From Branchiostoma lanceolatum (lineage: Eukaryota > Chordata > Leptocardii > Amphioxiformes > Branchiostomatidae), in NCBI RefSeq assembly GCF_035083965.1, contig NC_089722.1, positions 22,685,142 to 22,749,141 of the forward strand: a DNA stretch of 64,000 nt. The letters are read 5' to 3'. Under the pieces are notes generated by a model. That model saw only the letters and a list, made by a program, of their open reading frames with translations, had not been told where the DNA came from and did no database searches. Below, one piece after another: positions 10,901 to 22,900 of this stretch. The translations under genes and the position numbers were made by a program. Positions within the stretch are counted from its first letter, which is position 1, and the number at the start of each line of letters is the position of its first letter.

Positions 10901-13900
10901 TGTTTTAGCATAATTTCAGATAACAGTGTGCGCCTTGATGTGTGTTGTGAAAGTTTGTATTGATTTTTGAATATTGTACCCCGGGCTAACCCTTTGTAAT
11001 ACCCTTCGACTAGCTGGTTTTCTTTACAGCCAAATAAATAGATCTAACTGTACCTTGGTGAATAACGCAAACAGCACCGCCACCAGAACCAGCTTGACAG
11101 GCTGCACTAGAAACAGGTCACTGACGAATGACGTCACAAAGGTGAAAACCCAGGCCTCCGCCTTAGCTCTCCCGAAACTCAGCGTGTACAGAACCGTGAA
11201 GAAGGCCGTCACGAAACTCGCGGACCACACGAGCAGCCATCCTGGGGGTGCACACCATTGGTTGATTAGATATTAGTCCTTTGAACTATGCTGAACTTAA
11301 TTTTATGCGAGCATATTTCAGTTGATATATGTTTCTTGTTTCCTTTTTATAGTTTTTGAAAGTTGACAAAGTGATAAACACAGATCACTGAATTTGTACC
11401 GTTGTAAGAATCATTATATACAACTAGTTGGAATTGGAGTAAATATAAACTTTACAATAAGATTGTTTAAGGCTCCCATGTAAATTATTCCTACATCAGT
11501 TTTCACTAGTGACATACTTTGAATACTGTACCAGCCATATTCCAGAAGATGGTAGTTAATATTTTACAGTCTACAGCTCACCTACAAGACCACCCCACCA
11601 GGGCAAATACGACTTTTGTCCAAGGCCAGTGTTATCTTTATCTACGTCACGCGTCGTAAAACTTTCTTCAATATCAATATCCTGTAGGACTTTGAGCTTG
11701 TGGTCTTTTGGGTTGTCATCGGGGACGGGTCGATCTCGTGGACACCAATATGACGGCGTGTCTGGATTGTTGGAGGTAAAAGCTTGCTTCGTCTTCTTCT
11801 CGTCAGGTCCCCGGTGTAATAATCTCAAAACGCGTCTGCCTGGCTCCGAGTTCAACTTGTTGCCGCTTCTCTTTTTTGGTGTCGGTGATCCAGAATTTCG
11901 GAAGAGAAAGACGATGAGAAGGTTGACTGGTAGGATGATGAGTGCGCTCTGTATGCCGATAATTAGCTGAAAGAGGACAATGTGAGGCATTGAATACTTA
12001 GAAACTTTACAAAAGACATTCATACACCAAAGTCGTGAAACCTAAACCGTGGGCGGTGCCGATTTCCAGACATCTTTCCCCAACCCTTGACGTCACGTTA
12101 CCGGGGAAACTACGCGTTTCAAAGGTCAGCGAGTCGTCCGTAAAAGTGGGGAAGACCGAAGTTATGGTAACAACATTCGCATGATAAGTGCCGCAACTTT
12201 TTATCAAGTTTTAGTTGGTATCTACATCTGCCTGATAATGATTCGTGGTTGTGCTTTCAAAATGTCGCGCCTACCGCTACTTATACAATTTCTATGATAT
12301 AGATTCTTGATTGCAAATTCTAACGTTTAATCAAACGCCATATTCTTTATGATGTTAATGGTTTGAAGCTGTGAACAATCTAGGGTTAAATGAAGCATAA
12401 ACATCTAAGTTGAAATCTGCATTCTTTCTCGTCACCTGTGGAAGTGAAATCGGAGGTTTGATCTTCACACCAGCTATCCTGAGCGGTTCGGGAGGATCGA
12501 AGTCGTCCCCGCGGCCGAAGAACATGATGTTGGTGATCATGGTGCTGTAGAGCAGCGCCAGGCAGCAGGACAGGCGCTGGACACGGGTGAAGGGGCTCCG
12601 GGCTGGACGTCCTTTCACGGAGAACCAAATGTGGCCATCATTCATGTCCCTGTATGGTGAAAACGATGAATATATGACTAAATTGGGAAGAATAGAATTT
12701 AATATGATCCGTTGAAGGACCATAAACTCCTTGCTTGCGATTTAGTTTGAGACATTGGCTTGCAGTTATATGTACAGTCCACAGAGCCCCAGTCCATACT
12801 GTTTTCTTAGACACCCGATCCTGACATGCTTTGTCGATAAGAGTCGTTAAGCAGTAGTGTTGCTTAGCTGACAGAGTCGACTAAGCGGACTGGACTCGTG
12901 GCCCAGACCAGGTGCTTAGCGAGTTTCTCGTCGACAAGTCAAAGCAGACCAGGCCCAGACAGTGGCTATAGCGCCGCGAAGCCTCACGGGAACGGTATCG
13001 AGAGCCAAGATGGCGGCCCCCCTGAGCCGCAGTGATCCTACTACAGTGATCCAGTCCTAGACCTCGACAATTCGAAAACCTGTGAAATTGGTTACTCGAT
13101 GGACATCCTGATTGTTGAATTGCAGTTCCTTTCACCTCATGAGTGACAATTTAGAGCACTCACATAGTCCCTACCGGGCTAACCACGCCAGCTATTGGAA
13201 GAATTTAGTAGAGTTTCATCGGAGGGATTCGCAGGCAAATGTGATCTTCACCGTGGACTGACTCTACTGGCTTATTATTCCTTTTTCTGCCGAATTCTAC
13301 GACCCAAACGCCCGTAGGAGGGTGAAGGCTAGCACTTACCCCAGGAAAACGACTACGTTAACGTTGTAAAGTCTGCAGGTAACGTCAGTTGTGTATACTA
13401 TTGACGTTGTTGAGATAAATCAAATTATTATTGATGATTCTACTGTCAATACTGTCTTGATCACAGGAAGCGATTAAAATGTGGTTCATTGTCACCGAAC
13501 GATTTTTTGTTGTTTTTAAGTGTATTTGAAGTATGCTACAAAAGGAAATGCCTGAGTTTTTGTTGTGTGTACATGTTAGCTAAGCTATGGGACTGGTGTG
13601 CTGAAGTACCGTTACTGTCTGTAACGTGTTATATATGCGATTTTTCACCGTTTACCCTTCTTACAGTTACAGTCAAGCTGGGACAGTTATTACTACCCTC
13701 CTGTGCAGGCCTCCTATAACGCGCGACATATATACTGTATTGCGCGGTTGTTACGACTCCCACCGTTGAGTCTTTCCGCGCCAGGCTGGAGGCCTGCCCG
13801 CCTTAGCCCGGGACCTCCTCCCCCCCTACCTTGCCCCTTGCGGGGTTATCTGGGGGCCCAATAAGTTGAAGTATTGGGGGGGGGGGGGCTATTATGCCGG

Positions 13901-16900
13901 CAAGGGAGTTGTGCAGCCGAGGGAGTTGTATAGCCGAGGGGTCCGCGCGTTATGGACCCCTCGGCTATACAACATGACATGTTTACCCTGCACAACTCCC
14001 TTGCCGGCATAATAGCCCGCCCCCCCCCCCCAATACAGTATATATGTCGCGCGTTATAGGAGGCCTGCACAGGAGGCTAAGTTATTACCCCCATTCAGAT
14101 ACTACCACCAGGTGACATTAATCTTAGACCACTTTGTAAAACTTGTGTAACCACCCAGGCCTTTAGGAATGCACACTGCAAGGCAATTTTTGTACCCATT
14201 TTTTGCCCTATAAAATTCTTCTGTCATATCCATTTGCACCAAATTGACCATGATGCAATTACTAACATGCTGAGCTACATTCTCATGTATTTCTCATGGT
14301 CTCGAGTTAACAGAAAAAGCTGGTCTATGTACCTGGCCTATCTGTTTACCCTGAATTCTCTACCCTTTTTGGGCCTTATAGCTTTAGGGCATGCATGGGG
14401 GTTTGGTATCTAATGGAATTTTGTTGAGGAAAAACTGGGTCAATGTCATAATCCCAGCTGTGGGTGTGCTGGATCCTACTGTTGGGGGATAGGGGCAGCT
14501 ATGAGCAACTCCACCAACACTGGAAGAAAACCTTGGTTATATATACAAATTCTAAGAATACAATAGAATATACAAAATAATAAATATTAGGATTGTTAGA
14601 CTAGATTGAAGGAGTGGGGTATAAGAGTTAACAAATAAAACTGGTAGGATGGGCCAGAGGCAATGATAGGGCCTTTACTTGCAGAACAGCAGCCCCTAAA
14701 GATACATGATAAAACTAAGCTTTAAGTTTAAAGTTAAAGAAGCGAGCACCATACATCCGCATGGATATATTGAAACTTCTTTGATTATCCTCTGCTAGTT
14801 GGTTAGTATCCACTACAGAAACTCCAGGAGTGTCAGACATTATCTGTTGTGAATCTAGCTGTTGTTACAAACAAAGCTCGGTTCTAGGGGTGGATACCGG
14901 TTTGGCTTAATAAGGTCCAAGTCCAAGTTTAGGTCCAGAGATTTAGGTTCAGGTCCGGACCTGAACTTGGACCTGATCCTGTCCAGTTGATGTTTTGTTT
15001 TATTAGACCAATATGAAGCTTAGAGAATTAATACTGACACGCACAACTATAATTGAAAGTTTCTTGGTGAGAAGACTTTCAACAGAAACCAGTGTTTGTT
15101 GCACTTGTTTTAAATGCCTTTTTTTCAGAGGGGAGACTCAAAACACTTTTTAACAAAATAGAAAAATATATTTGTACTTTGTTAAGTTTTTTTACTCAGG
15201 TTTTTGGCTTTCAGGTTTTTTGGACTCGGTTGTTGGATGTTATAAAGGTCCGAATCAGGTCCAGCAAACTGGTATCCACCCCTTCTCGGTTCTATATATC
15301 ATTGTCTGGCTCATCCAACCAGTTTTCTTTGTTTACTTGTAACGTTCCGCATTGATTTAGTTAAGTGTTTGTAATACATTTTACTGTACACTAGTACATG
15401 TACAGGAAATAGTTTCCCAATCTTGGTGAAATGGCTTGTAGCTACAACAGCCTCCCATCCCCAACAACAGGTGTACATGTTGTCTTCCATTCAGTCCATC
15501 CAAATCTGGAATTGCATTGACCCAGTTTTTCCTCAAGGAAATATCATTAAGGCCAAACCGCCATGCATGCCCTTAGACAGGCCAGGTAAACCGTTTTTGT
15601 AAACCGTCTTACAACCATCCATCAAGCATTTACAGATAAATCAGAATACTACAGTACTGCACTTAGTGTGCAGATCATGTCTAAGACAGACATCACATAT
15701 TCATGGGACTAGAAATAAAGTAGAATACTGTATCACGTTCAGTACGAAGGGCTTAGATGGGCAAAACTTTTTGTGGTGGTTTAAGTTCACCGTATGCGTG
15801 AAAACCGCAAACAAAAAACTACCGCACACATTTCTGCATTTACAGTAATTATCAGGTTTCCTGTGACAGCTGACATGCCAAATTTCAGACAAATCCATCT
15901 GAAGGATCCTTATTTATCGGTGCGAAGGCACAGACCCTAATGTAAAGAAGTTTAAGTATGAAAGTCTTATCTTAACTTTAACAAAGAAGGCTATTGTAGC
16001 ATTTTGGCATAAAGTATGGAAATAGATAAAACTTGAATGATTTAAATGTTATTGAAGTTCCAAATGCCGTTGAATGCCGAATGAAATTACCCTCTTACCA
16101 CTCCAGAATTATAGTATTTTCTCATCAACTATGCAAATTAGAACCATTTGCATAACTGATATTCCTCTCTTTCTCAATTACATATGTCACATGTCGAAAG
16201 TCCTATCATGAAATACAATGGATTTATATACTGTCCTCCTAATTCGCTTGCCTTGTATTCAATTGTCAATCATTATTCCAGCTTGGGTTATTTGGGCTTT
16301 ACTCTTTCAAAGTCTTAAACAAACTTGACCCCTGCTTCAGTATACACAAGCACACAAACGGCACTTAAAACACAACCTTCTTGGCACAGGTAATAACAAT
16401 CTCTTTAAAACCTGTTGTCATTTATATACATGTAGTTGAATGTTTATCATACTGGTAACTCTATATACATGTATAGCTAGACTGTAATCAAGTGTTAAGT
16501 ATAGCAAGCCGGACCCGGCATCTGCTTGGAGATGAATAGATTGTAGGGTGTCAGCTGCACACAGGGACCCAGCTAACATCTGCCGCCTAGTATGACATCT
16601 GCTTGGAGAGCGCTGGTCAGGCTAGCAGCACAAATGCTTATAATAACAGCTGTTGACTGTTCCATAGCTTCAAGATGGGGGTGTCTCTTTTTGATAATAA
16701 AAAGTTTAATAAGTTAATTGCAAGTTCTTGCCCATAGGCTAATTGCAAGCTTGTTCGTTTGAACATGTAACATGAAAGGAGGGACAAACAATATATAACA
16801 ATACAGCATGTGACTTTTCTAGTCTAAATAATAACTCTAAATTCTATCTTATTTGTGTTTGACTTGTTTTTCCAAGACAGTGGAAGACGAATGATCCCAC

Positions 16901-19900
16901 TTTTACTAAAATGTGTGGGTTTTTTTATGTTAAGAGGAGAGTAGTTTTCTTTTTGTCTGTTAACATGGAGAAATTTGGATGGAATTTGGTGGCCTCTTGA
17001 AACAGCGCCTTTCTTTCTTGATCGTAGAAGGGGAAACTTGAAATAAAATGTGTTTCGTCTTCCACCGTGCTTGACATGCAGTATTTACAAATTCTTTCGC
17101 ACACAGGTAGCTTTTTTTACCGCCCCCACTCTATTTCGAGGGGGTGGGCACTAATTCTAATTTTGCTAATTGCTGAGCATAAATCAAAATCCTCTAGTAC
17201 TAGGGTGGAAAATAGATAACATGCCTCATCTCACGCATACCAGCAGATGGCATGCCAAACTACATATGACTACTAATGCATCAAAGGGAAAGCTGTGAAT
17301 GTACGGACAACCCTTTACCACAATACTCCTTCAAGAGGTGACCCTCCTTGGAGGTCACTAGAAGACCAACCTTTATATTTCACTCATCATCCGTACATCT
17401 TGCCAAAAATATATTGATGGTATCTGCTACTACACACAAGTTCAAATCATAGCAGGGCACAGGAACCCAAAATGGTGTGTCCTGACCCACCTCCTTGAAT
17501 AAAGTGGACTGATATGCCACTATCCTAGTGATGCTGTTGCCTCTGCATAGAGGTACCAGTTGCATGTCATTCAGGCTCTATACGAGGGCACAGGAGACAA
17601 AAAAAAATCAAGACCATAGCGCGTCTAGGTCAAAAGATCCAGTAAATGGAAGTTCTGCTGCTGTACCAAGGTCACATATCAAGGGGTCGTGTGGTGCAAC
17701 AGCAGAGCGTTCGACTCAGAACCAAGAGGTCCCGAGTTCGAATCCTGTCATGTCACTGATCTTGTGCCCTTGGGAAAGGCACTTTTCACGACTTTGGTAT
17801 TCATTGATATATAGTCTATTGAAAAATAACACCAATTTCCCAAGTTTAGAGCTTCTTTAGATCTTTCCAGTGACGGTAACTTAAGCCTACTGCTTTTATA
17901 TGCCACATAAAAGGTATCAAAGGTGGACAGATTTAATTTAAATCAAAGGCTAACACTTGAAAAAGCACACACTCATAATGTCACATAAAACAGTTTATTT
18001 TCATCATAGCCCAATGTCATGGTACAGTGTGATCGATCCTATTGGATAAGAACTTCAAGAAGCATGGTGTTACATTGGTGAACCAATTTTGTTTGTTGCT
18101 TGTCTGATTTTTCAGAAATATAATTGGAGTGACAGAATTGAAAAAGAATTTTGGCAAAAAGTCTGAAGTAAAGACACAGGCTTATATAACAAAGAAGAAC
18201 AAGCAAGTTTTCAGCAAATGTGTGTCAATCATTCCTTTAATTTGATCTAGTACTACAATATTTCAGTGTTAACTGAGGACTTTGTCAATATCATTCTTGT
18301 CCCATTTCTTAAGTAAACAGAAGAAAAAATACAGTATAAGTATTTGTGAAGTGACAGAAAAATTACATTAGAGTGTTGTAGATCCAATACAACTAAACAT
18401 GCTTGTTATGATGGGGCCTGTTTTAAATCATTGTTGTGAAAAAATCTTGCTTGCCCGATAGGGCAAGTTGGGGAGGACATCCACAGCACTATCACTTGCC
18501 CCGGGCAATTATACTTGTCCAGCCCTGTGGGCACCATTAGGCTTGATGCCCTTTTCCAGGCTATTTACTGTAGCCCGTCCAAGGTCTTCCACGAGTCGTT
18601 TACGTGTCTCCCACGTGCTCCTGTCAAATCCGGACCACTTAACGAGGAATTCTACCCCTTTGTAGCGTAACTTCCTCTTCTCAAGGAAGCATTCGACATT
18701 GTAGATCTCGTCTTCGCTTTCCATGGAAAGATCCTCCAGGCGCTCTGAAGCTGTAGATAGACACAAAGAAAACAACTGCAATAAGATAGGTGTTTGTTAC
18801 AGTATGTCATAATATATATGTTGTGTAGCCATTGCGGCAGATCATAGCAGTATAAACTGTAATAAGTGTGAAGATTAGTTTTTAAGTTCACTTCTTAATT
18901 AAGACAAATTTCATCCTAAAAAAACTTGTCTACACCACTTAAAAACAAATGTAATAACAAAAGATAGTGACACAATGTTCCACCTATAACTTCCTGTCTT
19001 CAAGGTGACAATATCTTCATTATTTATTTTCCACTTTATATAACAAAGATAGAACATACAGGGTGATATCAACTATTCACCTGTCGGTGTTCTTTTTGCT
19101 TTTGAAGAAATAGCCTCCTCGGCGGGGGCAGGGGCTACAACTGAAGGGGCGCCAGTCATCTGGGATGGGAGAGGGGGTTGTTCGTCCTGGGTGGTGACAT
19201 CCATGTCGGTTTCAGCAGGAGGGGTAGAGACTGTATGTGACGGGCCATCACCGGCAGTCTCCTTTGACAAAACTGGAAGCAAAGATTAACAGGAGCATTC
19301 TTTTGACATCTCATTGACTTTAATTCACAAACCAAGCCAACAGTATCAAATGCCACATCACTAAAAAACATGAGCCCCAGGCAATTTTTTTTTACTTTTA
19401 ATGTCTTTCTTTTCAAAGTTTGGAACTTGAAACAGGACCCTGCCCCGATCATATTGCTGCAGAATTACAAATATTGAAAGAAGGCGTAACGTCACATAGT
19501 GTAATTACAGATCTGGAGACATATTTAGCAAGCTCCCACTCACCTTTGACCAGTATTTTGTCCTTACAAGCAAGGAGCTGCTTAAGTTGGTCCATTTTCA
19601 ACTTGCCAGGCTTCTTCAGTATGAAGCCCTCTGGAAGTCCTTCTACTTTGACGAGCCCTTTTTCATAGTCGCCATATCTGAACCTGGTTCCTTTTCCTGA
19701 TGACATCTCTGTAAATACACATGTCAAGATGATAAACTTCAAACAAATCCTTTGCTTATTGATTCGTTTTATATCGTTCCTCTATAGCAGATTTTATTCT
19801 CTGGACCACACAAGTAAACCTATTTATACTGATCACTCATCCTTATTCTGCACACAAATGGGAGTACACAGAACAACGTCTATACACCTATAGGCATTAA

Positions 19901-22900
19901 AACATAAAAACAATTGAAACAAATATCCAACATAGTCCTTCAAATGGGACATTAAGCTGGAGGTCCCGTGTTTGAGGATTGCTAATTAGGTTAAAAGACT
20001 TTACCACACTTGTCAAAAAGTGTAGGGGTCTGCCCCGGTGTGGTTAACCAAATTTATGGGGACACTTTGGCATATCTCTCCCTTGAAAGCGATATCAGGC
20101 ACAATACACAGGACTCATAGGACTTGACTTACCACTTAGTTCCAACACTTTGTGAAAGTAAATTGGAGGAGTGCACCTAAATTTTTGCTGTATTTAATCA
20201 CATATGCAAGAAAGGTTTTGTACAGGAATACTGACCCTCAAATTAAATCAATGTGCACATGTAGGTAATCCATAGTCTTCAACCTGTAACCAGTGCCAAA
20301 GGGCTAGTAATTGGACTTTGAGTATGGGCAGAAGTAAGGAATACAGGTACTGTACTTACGCCACTTTTGGTTTAGAAGCTCGATGGCCTTCTCCACCAAC
20401 ATCTTTTGGTCCATTTGGTTGCCATCTGAAATTGACAGCACAGATTTTCACTCAAAAAGACATGTACTTTTTTAAGTATAACAACTTACTGTATTACCCT
20501 TAGATCTGTACTAGAGGAACATTAGTCTGTATAATACAAACTCCTGCTGCCCGTGGGTGGTTTTATGGCCCCTCCCTATGGGCTGACCCATGTGGGTGCT
20601 GGATGGCTGCTACAGGCGTGATTAAATCAGGCTAGATGAGCCTCAGAAAACACTTATTTATTTCACTTGGAAGGAGCTCTTACAGAATGTGTACACTATA
20701 TACTAAGTAATGTTATGTATTCAGAGTGGCACTTGCAATGAAACTTTGTTTGTCAACACAAGTCTGATAACAAATCTAAGATGATTTAGCGTAACTCATC
20801 TATTCCTTCATCATACTTACTCTTACTCTTTGACACAGAGCTTGAAAAGTTCCATTCCAGGTCTTCATTTTCTTGAAGGAAAGCCCTGCCAGCTGGAGTC
20901 CCGCTCTGGTAGCTTTTTTTCGATTGGTGGTGGTAACCAAGAAGCAACAAATCACAGCCAGCTTCATTGAGTGATGTCATCTGTGCAGAAAGAAAATGAT
21001 ACTTTGAAAAAAAACACATCAAAATTTTTACCTGTTGGACAATACATAAATGATTTTACTAAAAGTAACTTGGATTTCAAGAGAGACATGTACAACTGAA
21101 CAGGGCAGCATTCACAGTTTACCCTTCAATATTTACTTGATTAAACCTTACCTTGTTAAAATGCTTATAGTCCTTTTAGTTACATTACTCACAACTTGCA
21201 CATTTACAAATGAAGGCTTTGTTTTCAGTGAATAACAATGGACACTGCTACAGTATGTTATCCTAGTATGAGAGATGTTAAAGAAACTCAACTGTGCCAC
21301 GCATCTGCTTGTATAAAGCAGTGACCCCCCTTTGTCTCTCTTCATCAGAAGGAGGGTCACGGGGCTCCAACTCCTCAATCTTAGCCTTTCTGTTGAAGTC
21401 ACTTTTCTCGTCGCTGCTCAGATTTGTCCAGGCGCTTCCCGCATCTCCTGTGACAAACTGACCTGTTTTCCCTTTGGGAAAAATGCATCTACTGTTATGG
21501 AGAAGAATATCTTTACCTACATAATAGTTCATATTTACACTATAATTTGCAACATACAAATCAACCTTTCTTTCAAACCCTATAGAATGTGTTTTTCCTA
21601 GCTGCACCACTCAACATTTGATCTTGTCTAAAATAATCCCATTATCTGACTGGTGTAGCATAATCAGATATTACTCAAACCTGATGATTATTGCCAAGTG
21701 TACTTCAAAGTTGTCAGACTCAAAACAAACTCTTACATTTGCACTTTTATCACACAGAACGATGCCACAAATATTGCTAGAAATGGAAGTAACATCTTGC
21801 TTCCAAGACCTATTGATAATAATACATTTTTTTCTTTTAATACAATTTTTTTAATATCCAACAACCACAGCAAAGTCTTCATTATTAATAACATGTCATA
21901 CAGGACCACATCCAAGTAACTCTGTCGCTGTATCTTGCTACATAATCCTTGTGCCTTGCCCCATTCAGAACAAAGGATAACTTTGTGAGGGAAAGTGAAG
22001 AAAAAAAGAAATTTATGCACTAGTTTAGTGTTGATCTGACATGAGAAGGGCTGACCCTGATCCAACGTTTCAATGTGCCAGTCCACGTGTGAATAAAGTA
22101 AACTAAAGTTAGGTACCTTTGAAGAAATCCCTTCTGAAGACGTCGTATCCACTTGTTGCCTTCTTTTTGGGCAAGAAAGCATTCCTCCTCCTATATGGTT
22201 GCGCAGGCTTCGATGACCTCACAGCTTTCTGCCTCCTGTTCCTAATCCAACGCTGCACAAAACAGAACTATATTGTTTTAATTCCCTTCAAGGAACTACA
22301 TGTTGTATATTGTTTCTCTTTGATTTGTCTTATCTTCTTCCTTTGTCTCCATCAGAATTCTACAAATGGATTCATCTTGGTCATTTTGGTATGAAACCAG
22401 TATCTCAGCACACAAAACATGTATCAATAGACTTGTTTTTGGAAGCTCATGCTTTAAGAATTTAGACTTTGCTCCTATCAAATGTTTAGTAACTTACAGT
22501 AGTTATCAGGTTGTTACAAATTCTATTAAATATCCATACATTTTGAGATTGATACGTAAATATTGTTTCATTACTTTTTCCATACAAACCATGTTCAACT
22601 TCAAGTCAGACTTTTTTCTATCATGTGACGTTACCTCAATAATTCCCTCCCCTAGGTTGGTCTTCGAGACAGCTTCTTCTATCAACACCTTGGCCGGTGG
22701 GTCCGTCTTATTTGTCATCCCTCTCCTCCATAAGTCCTCCAGTATTGCCTTGAACGGGGTCAAGTCTGTCCTCACACTGTAAAAATAAGTACAGTAAAAA
22801 GAAATGTAAACTTACCATGATTATTTTGTAATAAAGTCAAGGCCACACCATTTTCATTTTGAATTTGATTTTGAATAAAGGCATCTAGGCCATTTTGCTT

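Noticed and set aside
12007-12207. 66-codon minus ORF as a PKD1L exon
   Set aside because: Exons 26 and 27 already join in frame across it (LPQ then LIIGIQS); no family similarity.
18440-18535. GCCCGATAGGGCAAGTTGGGG segment as a further exon of the cargo gene
   Set aside because: It lies after the in-frame stop and looks like a short inverted repeat in the 3' UTR.
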